Shown here one piece after another: positions 1 through 7,853 of a stretch of DNA of 64,000 nt. Below the pieces are notes generated by a model. The model did not search any database. It was not told where the DNA came from and was given only the letters and a program-made list of their open reading frames with translations. Both the position numbers and the translations under genes were made by a program. Every line of letters starts with the position of its first letter. The first letter of the stretch is position 1. Origin of the DNA: Thermatribacter velox (lineage in GTDB: Bacteria > Atribacterota > Atribacteria > Atribacterales > Thermatribacteraceae); the NCBI RefSeq assembly GCF_038396615.1, contig NZ_CP121689.1, forward strand, positions 2,058,001 to 2,122,000. The letters are read 5' to 3'.

Positions 1-978
1 GCTTTCCACCCTTCGAAAGAGATTACTGAGTATTTGAGACTGAATGCGTTGCAGCGAGGTGTCTCCAAGTAGGGCACCTGCCACACCAGTATCCGGATTA
101 TAAGCAGTATTCTCAGCGACAAAGTCCTGGAACTCGTTGAATCTGGCCACAAAATTTCTAATACTGCTTTTAATGCTTTCCAGGTCATCTTCAACCGTTA
201 AAACCACACTTTGGGTGCTTACTGCTTTGAGGTTCAAGCTCACTCCCGGGATTAGGTCTTCAATCAGGTTAGAAGAGCTCTCGTAGACAAGGGGCGTCGC
301 TCCACCTTCTGAAGTGCCCAGGGAAATGCGTGCATTTTGAGCAGGTTGGATATCGTAAAAACCAGAAAGCGTGGCTTCGCCCCCAGAAAGGGTGGAAGTG
401 ATGGTAATCGCTCCATCAAGGCCGGTTTGCTTGCTGGATAGAAGAAGCTTGTAACCATCTGAGGTGTTCACAATTGAAGCGTTTACGCCCGCCCTCGAGC
501 TGTTTATGGCATTTTTTATCCCCTCTAAAGTATTGTTAGAAGAGTCAATGGTAATTTCAACTGGGTCCCCGCTTCCCACCTGGATTGTGATCACACCTTC
601 TCCAAAGGTGGTGGTATTGTAGTCGGCGTATGAAGATGAAGTGGCTATCTGATGGGCATAGGCGAGTTGTTCCACCCGAAGAAGGTAAGTACCGGTTACT
701 GCTGAAGAGGTTGCTGAAGCGCTGATCACACTTTCATCGCTCACGGAGACCGCTTTCCCCTCAAAGGTGCTTTCTGAAGCCAGGCTCGATGCAGATGTCT
801 GCAGAGCTAAAAGCTTGGTATTTGCTTCCTGCCACAGGGCAATTTTTTGCTCGTACTCCGATTTGCGCTCCTCAAGCCTGGTAATGGGTATGCGCTCCAC
901 TTCAAGGAGCTGGTTGATGATGTCAGTGGTGTTCAAACCCGAAATCAGACCATCGATGCTCAAAAGTCCATTGCTCAC
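1..978 (-). CDS. fliD: Flagellar filament cap protein FliD (C-terminus beyond window)
   Basis: FliD (hook-associated protein 2) caps the growing filament outside the cell and helps flagellin subunits fold in. I read this frame directly from the complement. A GTG start at 978 lies just after a GGGGGAG ribosome-binding site, and the frame is open to the window edge (about 326 residues). The N-terminus has the typical GLLSIDGLISGLNTTDIINQLLEVE type of opening, split here as GLLSIDGLISGL and NTTDIINQLLEVE, followed by a helix and a beta-rich middle with flagellin-hook IN-like segments. The C-terminal coiled coil is cut off. It follows flaG by 12 bases and is probably co-transcribed with it. The family call is firm; the full length is unknown. 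Confidence 0.93.
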   Translation of the reverse strand, partial: MSNGLLSIDGLISGLNTTDIINQLLEVERIPITRLEERKSEYEQKIALWQEANTKLLALQTSASSLASESTFEGKAVSVSDESVISASATSSAVTGTYLLRVEQLAYAHQIATSSSYADYNTTTFGEGVITIQVGSGDPVEITIDSSNNTLEGIKNAINSSRAGVNASIVNTSDGYKLLLSSKQTGLDGAITITSTLSGGEATLSGFYDIQPAQNARISLGTSEGGATPLVYESSSNLIEDLIPGVSLNLKAVSTQSVVLTVEDDLESIKSSIRNFVARFNEFQDFVAENTAYNPDTGVAGALLGDTSLQRIQSQILSNLFRRVES

Positions 979-990
979 CGTAACTCCCCC

Positions 991-1380
991 TCAGCGCAAC
1001 TCATCTACAAAAAGTCCTGCCAGCTCTTGAAGTTTAGCAAGCATGTCCAGAAACTTTTCAGGTGGGATTTCGCGGATGACTTCCCCGGTTTCCTTGTTAA
1101 TCAGACGAGCTATGACCTCATGAGTAGGCTCGTGTATTTGAAAACGCAATTCAATATCCAGAGTGCGCATAAATTGGTTGAGCGCGTCGATGATTTCCTG
1201 GAGCTTGTTGAAATCTACCTTCTCTACACTTGCTTCCTGATTCTTTTTCTGCAGAAAGGCAACCTCCAGAGCGACCTGCGTTTTTTCCAGGGAAGAAGCT
1301 TTGTCCAGCACATCCTGGGTGTCTATCAACCTATTTTGAGCTATCGCTTGCTCTCCAGGCGGGTTAACACGCATCGTCAA
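991..1380 (-). CDS. flaG: Flagellar protein FlaG
   Basis: FlaG family protein (129 aa), found between flagellin and fliD in many bacteria and linked to filament length control. The N-terminal half is polar and probably disordered. From about residue 60 comes the conserved FlaG core: helix LNQFMRTLDIELRFQIHEPT, then VIARLINKETGEVIREIPPEKFLDM, ending in a short helix. The ATG at 1380 is the natural start. The gene sits between the flagellin terminator (1400-1426) and fliD, all on the minus strand. Its normal length and classic position make the call secure. The exact biochemical role of FlaG is poorly known in any organism. Confidence 0.92.
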   Translation of the reverse strand: MTMRVNPPGEQAIAQNRLIDTQDVLDKASSLEKTQVALEVAFLQKKNQEASVEKVDFNKLQEIIDALNQFMRTLDIELRFQIHEPTHEVIARLINKETGEVIREIPPEKFLDMLAKLQELAGLFVDELR

Positions 1381-1399
1381 TCACCTTCCCTCCGTCCTC

Positions 1400-1426
1400 A
1401 AAAGGGGGCGGCTCTCCGCCCCCTTC
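1400..1426 (-). terminator. Stem-loop terminator after flagellin gene
   Basis: An 8-bp GC stem (GGGGGCGG pairing with CCGCCCCC, 1404-1423) with a 4-base loop is followed on the minus strand by TTTT (1403-1400). It lies between the flagellin stop and the flaG start. It would end or attenuate the abundant flagellin transcript, letting less message reach flaG and fliD. The U-run is short, so partial read-through is likely. Confidence 0.7.
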
Positions 1427-1439
1427 GCTTCCTCCATCG

Positions 1440-2912
1440 CTATACCCTGAGAAGCTGGAGTACCGACTGGGGCAGGGTGTTGGCTTGGGCAAGCATGGCA
1501 GTGCCTGCCTGAAGCAGAATCTGCGCCCTGGTAAACTCCATCATCTCCGCTGCCATGTCCACATCGCGGATTCGGGACTCTGCTGCGGTGAGGTTTTCCT
1601 GAGCTACCCCCAAGTTGGCAATAGTGTGCTCCAAGCGGTTCTGATATGCACCGAGTTTAGAGCGTTCAGTGGAAACGGTGTTGATGGCATTGTCAATCGC
1701 AGTGATAGCACTTTCTGCGTTGCTGGCAGAAGTTACGCTGATATTGTTCACACCCAGTGCCTGAGCACTCATATCGTTAATGCTTATGGTCAGAGTCTGG
1801 TTCTCATTGGCGCCGATATGGAGCACCACCGCACCAGAGGGGTCCACCACTGCACTGAAGCTTACCGAACCTCCGCTACCAAGCGAGAGTTTGGAAGGAT
1901 CGATGGTTACTGAAAGTCCATCCGCAGCATTGCCGCTTGCATCCAAGGTGAGCGTTGCACCAACACCTTCTGCAGCTGCACCATTAATGGTACCTACAAT
2001 GTCTGTTCCAGCTGCAGAAAGAACTTGCTCTGAACCAGTGGTCAAGCCAAGTGCCTGAAGCAGGGCATTATCACCAGATACGTTAATAGTTGCATCGCTT
2101 CCATAATCGTCAGTGGTGAGATAAAGTCCTCCGTTAGTGCCTCCCGTAGAAGCGGTAACCCCAGTTTGGTCACTTACATTGTTAATTTTCAAAATAACAT
2201 TGGCCAGACTATCACCAGCATCGATATCCACAGAGACCCCGTTGATTACTAAAGTTCCAGCTTGACTACCCGTAAAAGCCGTTGCATCTCCTAAGGTAGC
2301 CTGAGAAGCGTTGGCAGTAACGGTTACTGTGTAAACTCCGGCCTGGGTTTCAGCGCCCGGGGTAACCTCGCTAACCAGTGCCTGCAAATCAGCATCTGCT
2401 ATACTACTTCCTGCAGCGTAAGCGGTTCCATTCACTGTAGAAGTTGCACCAGCCACACTACCGTTTTGAGCACTGGTTGCATAGCCTGCAGTCCCATCCA
2501 GGAGTTTTTTGGTGTTGAATTCGGTGGTTTCGGCAATTCTGTCTAACTCATCAATGAGCTGGTCGATTTCTTGCTGAATTTGAGCCCGGTCTTCTGAAGT
2601 GAGGGTGTCGTTTGCGGCCTGGACAGCGAGTTGTCTCATACGTTGCAAAATGGAGTGAGTTTCGTTCAAGGCTCCTTCTGCAGTTTGAATCATCGAGATG
2701 CCATCTTGAGCATTGCGGGACGCCTGAGCAAGACCTTTGATCTGACCACGCATTTTCTCTGAGATAGCCAAGCCCGCCGCATCATCAGCCGCACGGTTGA
2801 TACGCAGGCCCGAAGAGAGGCGCTCCAAAGACTTGGAGAGCGCGTTGTCCGTTGCCACCAGGTTACGGTGGGCATTCAAAGCAGTTATGTTTTGATTAAT
2901 CCGAAGACCCAT
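1440..2912 (-). CDS. fliC: Flagellin
   Basis: Flagellin (490 aa), the filament subunit exported by the flagellar type III system. Residues 1-140 form the conserved N-terminal D0/D1 coiled coil, with SLERLSSGLRINRAADDAAG and the NAQDGISMIQTAEGAL segment. The last 90 residues form the matching C-terminal helices, from AYQNRLEHTIANLGVAQENL to the end LQLLRV. Residues 150-400 are a variable, Ala/Gly/Thr-rich surface region with a flagellin-IN-like motif around residue 220. The start ATG at 2912 has a strong GGAGGAGGTT site. Transcription is probably from a sigma-28 promoter at 3063-3089, giving a leader of about 145 nt. The adjacent glycosyltransferases may modify this protein. Confidence 0.97.
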   Translation of the reverse strand: MGLRINQNITALNAHRNLVATDNALSKSLERLSSGLRINRAADDAAGLAISEKMRGQIKGLAQASRNAQDGISMIQTAEGALNETHSILQRMRQLAVQAANDTLTSEDRAQIQQEIDQLIDELDRIAETTEFNTKKLLDGTAGYATSAQNGSVAGATSTVNGTAYAAGSSIADADLQALVSEVTPGAETQAGVYTVTVTANASQATLGDATAFTGSQAGTLVINGVSVDIDAGDSLANVILKINNVSDQTGVTASTGGTNGGLYLTTDDYGSDATINVSGDNALLQALGLTTGSEQVLSAAGTDIVGTINGAAAEGVGATLTLDASGNAADGLSVTIDPSKLSLGSGGSVSFSAVVDPSGAVVLHIGANENQTLTISINDMSAQALGVNNISVTSASNAESAITAIDNAINTVSTERSKLGAYQNRLEHTIANLGVAQENLTAAESRIRDVDMAAEMMEFTRAQILLQAGTAMLAQANTLPQSVLQLLRV

Positions 2913-2995
2913 TTAAAATCAACCTCCTCCATAAGGTTTTTAATTGGCTTCCCTGCCTTCTTGTACTTACACCATACACCAAAATCCACCCAAGC

Positions 2996-3028
2996 CTACG
3001 TTTTCTTTAGTTGCTTCTCTTTGTACAT
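2996..3028 (-). other. Possible 10-codon leader ORF in the flagellin 5' UTR
   Basis: Within the predicted flagellin leader a GGGAGGT ribosome-binding sequence (3034-3040) is followed, six bases on, by ATG (3028) and a 10-codon frame ending in TAG (2996-2998). The peptide would be MYKEKQLKKT. The ribosome-binding sequence is as strong as that of many real genes here. It could be a translated leader peptide or a ribosome-loading element that protects the mRNA. No homology is claimed. Confidence 0.35.
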
Positions 3029-3062
3029 CTACCACCTCCCGGAAACCCAAGTTCATATATAA

Positions 3063-3089
3063 ATATCGGCATTCTCCCTCCAAACTTTA
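3063..3089 (-). promoter_or_regulatory. Sigma-28 (FliA) promoter for flagellin
   Basis: On the minus strand TAAA (3089-3086), a 15-base spacer and GCCGATAT (3070-3063) match the sigma-28 consensus TAAA-N15-GCCGATAA in all but the last base. It lies about 150 bases upstream of the flagellin start and points toward it. An independent copy with the same spacing precedes the chemoreceptor gene at 49 kb, which supports both. Confidence 0.85.
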
Positions 3090-3118
3090 GGGTCTGAAAA
3101 GAAATTTTTCCAAAAATC

Positions 3119-4795
3119 TCACTTCTGCTCCAGAATTTCCTTCATTTGAGAAAGCAGAGCCCTGGCCTCAGCAACCCTTCCCTCTTCAAGTAAAAAGCGA
3201 AAGAGATTACCGCGGGCATCGGGATGGGCAGGATTTGCTTCAAGCGCTTTTTTAAAATACATCTCTGCATTTTCCCTGTCCCCCAGCTTTACCATTGCAA
3301 CTCCCAGATTGTTTAAAAGATCTGGGTTGTCTTCTGAAAACCCACTTGCTTTTTCAAAACACTCTTTTGCCTTTTCATTTTCTCCCGCAACCAGGTAACA
3401 CTCACCCATTTTCTGATACAAATCGCCCCAGGAAAACCTGAAAAAGACCATCAAAGACTTGCTCTTTCTGTAATCAACGCTGAAAACTTTCTCAAAACAC
3501 TCTAAGGCTCTGGCATATTCCCCTTTTTTGTGGTGGGCAAGTCCCAGAAGGTAATAAAGATCAGGAAGATAAGGCTCCCTTTCACGCACAGCATCGAGGT
3601 GCGCGAATGCTTCCTCAAAGTCTCCCTCTCTAATTGCAATCCAGGCTAAATCAAGGTGTGCAGTCAATACCGCAAAATTAAAATCCCGAGAAATAGTCAG
3701 CACTCGTTGCAAGTAATTTTTTGCTTCTTCGAATTTTCCTTTAAGAAAACAATTTCGCCCCAAATAAGACAGTGCATTAAGATTCTCCGGGTTTTCTTTA
3801 ATTTCTTTCAAGAGGAGTTCGTAATTCCTTGAAAAAACTTTCCGAGCTGTTTTTTTCTGGTTCTTGTAACCGTAATGGTAAACAAAAATGCTGTACAGCT
3901 TAAAAGCTTTCTTTCCCAGCTCAACTAAAGACCCCTCCACCGTTTCGTGTATCCTACCCTGATAGCGGATTTCCGGTCGTCTTCTGAAAACTCGCACCAG
4001 ATAGTTAAGCATGTAAGTTCTTTCCTGGGGATCCAGAAAGTTTTTGATAGGCAGCATGAACGCTTCATGGCTTGTGTAAGTAAGGATTAAGCGCAGCTTT
4101 TTCAGGTCTTCAGGGATCATTGCCTCATCGGCATCCAGAAAAAGTATCCATTCTCCCTGAGCTCTCTCCAGAGCTTCGTTTTTGGCGGCTGAGAAGTCCT
4201 CGCGCCACTTGTGAAAGTATATCCGGGCCCCAAAAGAACGTGCTACTTCCACGCTGCGGTCGGTGGAGCCGGTGTCAACCAACACTACCTCGTCGACGTA
4301 TCCATTTAGTGCAGAAAGAAGCCGGGGAAGATTCTGCTCCTCGTTCTTCATGATAGCACAGGCACTCACGGTGGGAAATTTGGTGGAGTGGGCAAAAAAA
4401 TGCTCGGTTATCCAGGAAAGATTCTCAAGTGCATCATTAAGATTGGGATTAAGATTCACTGCCTTCACAAAAGCCGCTTTGGCATCGCTCAGGCGCGAGA
4501 GAGCAAGGTATGCCGCACCCAGGTTGTTCCAACCCTCAGCGTAGTGGGGGTTTACTTGCAGGGCCTTTTCGAAACTCCTTACTGCTTTTTTAAAATCTTT
4601 CTTTTGGTATGCCAAAAAACCCATGAGGTTATACAGAGAAGGAGAGTCAGGAGCTATTTCCTGCATCCTCAAGAGGCATTTTTCTGCTTCCTCAAAGCAA
4701 CCTTCTTTTATAAACTGGCTGCTTTGCTCAAGCAAGGTTTCAAAACTACCCGGTTGAACTTGCTCTCCATGAGACATCGCAATCCTAATTGGCAT
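3119..4795 (-). CDS. TPR - family 2 glycosyltransferase - TPR protein
   Basis: A 558-aa cytoplasmic protein in three parts. Residues 20-130 hold tetratricopeptide repeats. Residues 140-330 are a GT2 (GT-A fold) glycosyltransferase beginning SACAIMKNEEQNLPRLL, with nucleotide-binding VDTGSTDRS and metal-binding FLDADEAM (the D-x-D motif). Residues 330-558 hold more tetratricopeptide repeats. Such proteins transfer a sugar from a nucleotide-sugar donor; the repeats may hold a protein acceptor. It overlaps the upstream methyltransferase/glycosyltransferase gene by 11 bases and lies just upstream of flagellin, so flagellin glycosylation is a reasonable inference but unproven. Start: the ATG at 4795; an ATG seven codons in (4777) is also possible. 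Confidence 0.85.
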   Translation of the reverse strand: MPIRIAMSHGEQVQPGSFETLLEQSSQFIKEGCFEEAEKCLLRMQEIAPDSPSLYNLMGFLAYQKKDFKKAVRSFEKALQVNPHYAEGWNNLGAAYLALSRLSDAKAAFVKAVNLNPNLNDALENLSWITEHFFAHSTKFPTVSACAIMKNEEQNLPRLLSALNGYVDEVVLVDTGSTDRSVEVARSFGARIYFHKWREDFSAAKNEALERAQGEWILFLDADEAMIPEDLKKLRLILTYTSHEAFMLPIKNFLDPQERTYMLNYLVRVFRRRPEIRYQGRIHETVEGSLVELGKKAFKLYSIFVYHYGYKNQKKTARKVFSRNYELLLKEIKENPENLNALSYLGRNCFLKGKFEEAKNYLQRVLTISRDFNFAVLTAHLDLAWIAIREGDFEEAFAHLDAVREREPYLPDLYYLLGLAHHKKGEYARALECFEKVFSVDYRKSKSLMVFFRFSWGDLYQKMGECYLVAGENEKAKECFEKASGFSEDNPDLLNNLGVAMVKLGDRENAEMYFKKALEANPAHPDARGNLFRFLLEEGRVAEARALLSQMKEILEQK

Positions 4796-7070
4796 TTTGA
4801 ACCCTCCCGCGATGTATTGCTTTCTCTAAATAAACTGCCCATCTCTTCCAGGAATCTGGAACGTCGGGAAGTTCCATCAAAGCGTAAACGGCACTGATAA
4901 GTTGGGCTTGCTTCAGCTCATCAAGCGGACCTGGAACTATCAGAATATCCGGCGAGTCTTCAGGGTCAAAACCCAGCTCAAACACTGCCTGAGAAACTTT
5001 TTGCAAAATTACCTCCTCTTTGCCCTCCTCATACAAAACCAGAGTTACCTCATCCTGGGGCGAAAATTTGGTGAGATACCACCTGAGTGCCTCTTTCGAA
5101 AAAGGAGCAAGATAGCTCATCGAGCGAACTCCATCCAACGGATAGGGTTCAATCCGCAGGGGTACTATGTGCTTTTCGGGGCTAAATACGTCTTGGAGCA
5201 GAGAATCAATGCGATAACCGTTTTCAATAGATAAGTTTTTTGGAAGTCCCCACTTGCTTTTGAACTTTTCCCAGTTAGAAAGCATGAGTTTGCGGTAGTC
5301 AATCTGTTCACTCTGAAAAGTCTTACTTCCAAAGTGATGCACAAAAACATCGTGGGCAATTTTTATTTTAAAACCGGCAATTTGAGCCCGGATACAGAAA
5401 TCGTCATCTTCAAAGTTACCAAGGCCAAACCGAGGGTCAAAACCTCCTATCCTCTCAATAACTTCACGCTTAACAAGCATACAAAAACCTATTACTCGCA
5501 AAGCCTCTCCCCAGTTTTTGGAATGCCTTTGGCTCCAGTTCCGCGCAAATTCCTGCATTGCTTCCAGGTCGTCTCCATAGGGAATGTCTCTAACCATCTG
5601 TTGTCCAGCTACGTAGTTGGAGCGCGGGCCAACAATACCCACACGTGGATCAGATTCGGCACAAGCAATAAGTCTTTTTAGCCATCCTTCAGTTACTACC
5701 ACATCGTTATTGAGAAATACCACATAATCACCTTTCGCCTCAAGAAGCCCCCGGTTGTTGCCCAGTGCAAACCCCAGGTTAAAGCCGTTTTCGATGAGTT
5801 TCACATCGGGTTGCTCTCTGAGATATTCCACTGTCCCATCAGTTGACCCATTGTCCACAACAATGATTTCATGAGGTTCTGGAGTATATTCGCGTATGCT
5901 GTCCAGACACTTCCGAGTATATTCGAGGTTGTTGCGGGTGAGGATGATGATAGAAGTAAGCCGAGGTAAATCCCTTTTAGTCGCAGAAACTAAATACTGA
6001 TATACCCTGCTTTCCTCCTGAAGGTTTTGAGGACTCAACCCCCATTTTTTTAGATCCCCAATCAAACCAGCAGGAATTTCTTCTCCACGAAGCGAAGTAG
6101 TGTACAGCCCTTCTATGTTAAAGCCAATTTCTTTAAACATCCTCACCAGGGAAGATGCAGTAAAGAAACGCAAATGAGTACGATCCAGGATGCCGGCTTC
6201 TTGGTACTCCCACTTTCCCTCAAGAAGAGTCTTGATTACACTCCAATGGCGCACGTTGGGAACGCTTGCCACAATTTGACCACCATTCCTTAAAATCCTT
6301 TTGGTTTTTTTGAGTGCTTCCCAGGGATCAACAAAATGTTCCAAAACATCCGCAAAAATCACACAATCAAAATAATCAGAAGGCAAGTCCTCCACTATCT
6401 TTTCGTAGTCGCCAACTATGACTTTATCGAGATTACCAGAGGCCACTTCTGCAACCCGGGGGTTAATTTCCACACCCCAGACTTCGCAATCTCTTTCTTC
6501 TTTCAGAGTTTTCCCGAGATTCCCCTCACCACAACCCACATCCAGCACCTTACGGCATCCAGGCATGATAAGATTGCGCACCTCAGGTCTTGAATATGAG
6601 TAATAACCAGCTGGTTCTCTCCTTTTCTCTGCAACAACTGGATTGGTCGCAACAGACAAACTCCAGCGCTCCTTCCAGCGGGTAACCTCTCTCTCAAAAA
6701 CCATCTGTGTTGAGCGCTCAAGCTCTCCCTTGCATCCAACCCCAACCACCGTATGGGGAAAACGGGGGTGTCCCACCCACTCCACAAAGCGATAACCAAA
6801 TTTTTGCAGTAAACTTTTGAACCCCTCCGGCGTAAAGCGCCAGTAATCAAAAGGATAATCATGAATTGGAAAATTCATCACTGAGCTGATTACCACGAAC
6901 CCACCTGGCTTTAAAATTCGGTATACTTCATCCATTGCCCTGCGCACAAATTCAACATGTTCAAGCGTATCCATCACCAAAACTGTTCCTACCGCACCAT
7001 CGGGAAGCTCAATATTATGAAGATTCAAAATACAATCAACACCAGGTCCCGGACGCATATCGCAACCCAC
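4785..7070 (-). CDS. Methyltransferase - methyltransferase - GT2 glycosyltransferase fusion, main open part
   Basis: A 761-aa open frame. Residues 1-125 are the back half of a SAM-dependent methyltransferase (VLVMDTLEHVEFVRRAMDEV, then LKPGGFVVISSV), missing its SAM-binding motif I. Residues 165-330 are a second, complete methyltransferase (VLDVGCGEGNLGKTL, then FADVLEHFVDPWEAL). From about residue 370 comes a GT2 glycosyltransferase (SIIILTRNNLEYTRKCLDSI, VVDNGSTDGT, FLNNDVVV). The missing N-terminus lies upstream in the same frame, but a TGA at 7095-7097 cuts it off. Translation could restart at the GTG at 7070, which has a weak AGGGA site 8 bases before it. It shares an 11-base overlap with the next glycosyltransferase and probably works with it on a surface glycan or flagellin. 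Confidence 0.8.
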   Translation of the reverse strand: MGCDMRPGPGVDCILNLHNIELPDGAVGTVLVMDTLEHVEFVRRAMDEVYRILKPGGFVVISSVMNFPIHDYPFDYWRFTPEGFKSLLQKFGYRFVEWVGHPRFPHTVVGVGCKGELERSTQMVFEREVTRWKERWSLSVATNPVVAEKRREPAGYYSYSRPEVRNLIMPGCRKVLDVGCGEGNLGKTLKEERDCEVWGVEINPRVAEVASGNLDKVIVGDYEKIVEDLPSDYFDCVIFADVLEHFVDPWEALKKTKRILRNGGQIVASVPNVRHWSVIKTLLEGKWEYQEAGILDRTHLRFFTASSLVRMFKEIGFNIEGLYTTSLRGEEIPAGLIGDLKKWGLSPQNLQEESRVYQYLVSATKRDLPRLTSIIILTRNNLEYTRKCLDSIREYTPEPHEIIVVDNGSTDGTVEYLREQPDVKLIENGFNLGFALGNNRGLLEAKGDYVVFLNNDVVVTEGWLKRLIACAESDPRVGIVGPRSNYVAGQQMVRDIPYGDDLEAMQEFARNWSQRHSKNWGEALRVIGFCMLVKREVIERIGGFDPRFGLGNFEDDDFCIRAQIAGFKIKIAHDVFVHHFGSKTFQSEQIDYRKLMLSNWEKFKSKWGLPKNLSIENGYRIDSLLQDVFSPEKHIVPLRIEPYPLDGVRSMSYLAPFSKEALRWYLTKFSPQDEVTLVLYEEGKEEVILQKVSQAVFELGFDPEDSPDILIVPGPLDELKQAQLISAVYALMELPDVPDSWKRWAVYLEKAIHRGRVQNAN

Positions 7071-7094
7071 ATATTGCTTCCCTGGAAAGAAAGG

Positions 7095-7214
7095 TCACAA
7101 ATCAGCGAATCCTTCCTGACCCGCCACCTGGAGCGAACCAAATTCATAAATGGGTTCCTGAAAAGGCAAAAGAGGCACTATAACCCGAACGAAATCCTTG
7201 ATTATTTCCCGCAC
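7095..7214 (-). pseudogene. Cut-off N-terminus of the methyltransferase/glycosyltransferase gene (in-frame TGA)
   Basis: A GTG at 7214 (or TTG at 7220) follows a GGAGGG site (7224-7229) and opens 39 codons ending FGSLQVAGQEGFADL, then TGA (7095-7097). The same frame continues as PFFPGKQYVGCDMRPG into the main open part. The join restores the first beta-strand of a class I methyltransferase. The TGA sits where related proteins, as I remember them, have Arg, so a CGA-to-TGA change is the simplest explanation. TGA is used as a normal stop by many genes here. This is a nonsense mutation, a sequencing error or, less likely, a read-through site. Confidence 0.8.
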
Positions 7215-7229
7215 CGACAATAACCCTCC

Positions 7230-7537
7230 GAACTTTTGCTTTTTTCGAGATAAAAAAGCTTGCCAAAGCACTCAAAATTCAAAAAAGTGCCAAAATCCTT
7301 AGATGTCCTGATGTTACTTCCTTGTGAAGATTTTTGCTTCCTTTCCCAAAAATTTATTTGAAAGAGCTTCACTGCAAAAAAGAAGTCTTTGAAATAATAA
7401 ATAATCCGGTCTCAGCCCAACACGAATCAAAATCAGAAAAAACTGCGCGTACTTGTAACAAAGAAAAACCTGCGGAGAGGTTCGCTCTATGGTGAAAACA
7501 GTAAAGAAAATAATTCTCCACCCAAAGCACCTAACTC
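7230..7537. other. Intergenic stretch, nothing recognised
   Basis: About 300 bases of AT-rich sequence between the 5' end of the minus-strand glycosyltransferase operon and the plus-strand riboswitch promoter. It must hold the promoter for the minus-strand operon, but I could not identify a convincing -35/-10 pair or a sigma-28 or sigma-54 site. No open frame here has a ribosome-binding site or recognisable protein. Confidence 0.5.
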
Positions 7538-7565
7538 TTGAAAATTCTCTACTCTTTGCTATCAT
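7538..7565 (+). promoter_or_regulatory. Promoter of the cobalamin riboswitch transcript
   Basis: TTGAAA (7538-7543), a 16-base spacer and TATCAT (7560-7565) form a housekeeping-type promoter. The predicted start near 7572 is about 20 bases before the first riboswitch stem. Confidence 0.6.
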
Positions 7566-7593
7566 ACACTCAGAAAGTGAATACTGGCTCAAC

Positions 7594-7762
7594 CCTTCGT
7601 GGTTGCTCCTTCGGGGAGCTGAAAAGGGAAACCGGTGCAAGTCCGGTGCGGACCCGCCGCTGTGAGAGGGAGCGAAAGGTGTAAAAAGCCACTGGCTGAA
7701 TAAGCTGGGAAGGCGCACCGAGTAGGCTGAAGCCCTCAAGCCAGAAGACCTGCCACGAAAGG
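7594..7762 (+). ncRNA. Cobalamin (B12) riboswitch
   Basis: The RNA shows the hallmark order of the cobalamin aptamer: the GGGAAACCGGTGCAAGTCCGG segment (7626-7646), the GCGGACCCGCCGCTGT segment, and the B12 box AAGCCAGAAGACCTGCC (7738-7754). A closing stem pairs CCTTCGTGG (7594-7602) with CCACGAAAGG (7753-7762), with one bulged A. It lies directly before a terminator hairpin and a cobalamin-related membrane gene, so cobalamin binding should switch the downstream genes off. The exact ends are set from the closing stem. Confidence 0.95.
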
Positions 7763-7780
7763 ATGGGCGAGGATGAAGGC

Positions 7781-7826
7781 AAAGTCCTCGGCTCAAAGCA
7801 TGCTTTGGGTCGGGGACTTTATTTTT
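7781..7826 (+). terminator. Riboswitch expression platform: rho-independent terminator
   Basis: AAAGTCC (7781-7787) pairs with GGACTTT (7814-7820). An inner stem around CAAAGCATGCTTTG extends it, and ATTTTT follows. This is a terminator placed between the aptamer and the ribosome-binding site of the transporter gene, as expected for transcriptional control by cobalamin. Confidence 0.8.
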
Positions 7827-7853
7827 AATAAGCAAAATAAAGGAGGTTATACC

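Noticed and set aside
847-1512. Plus-strand frame of 221 codons over flaG, fliD and flagellin
   Set aside because: It is a shadow of three well-supported minus-strand flagellar genes.
1811-1820. GCCGATAT inside the flagellin gene on the plus strand
   Set aside because: No TAAA lies 15 bases upstream and there is no gene to drive; it is a chance match to the sigma-28 -10.
7095-7097. TGA read as Trp, Gly or selenocysteine
   Set aside because: TGA ends many intact genes here (for example cblT and pduX), no SECIS-like stem is evident, and Arg rather than Cys or Trp is expected at the site.
7240-7300. Sigma-54 promoter (TGGCAC with a downstream TTGA) on the minus strand before the glycosyltransferase operon
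   Set aside because: The -12 element reads TGAA rather than TTGC at the required spacing.
7314-7835. Open frame of 173 codons on the minus strand across the riboswitch
   Set aside because: It runs antisense through a conserved cobalamin aptamer and terminator and has no protein features.
7773-7853. Upstream start for the ECF S component
   Set aside because: The extension lies in the riboswitch terminator; the ATG at 7854 has a perfect ribosome-binding site.
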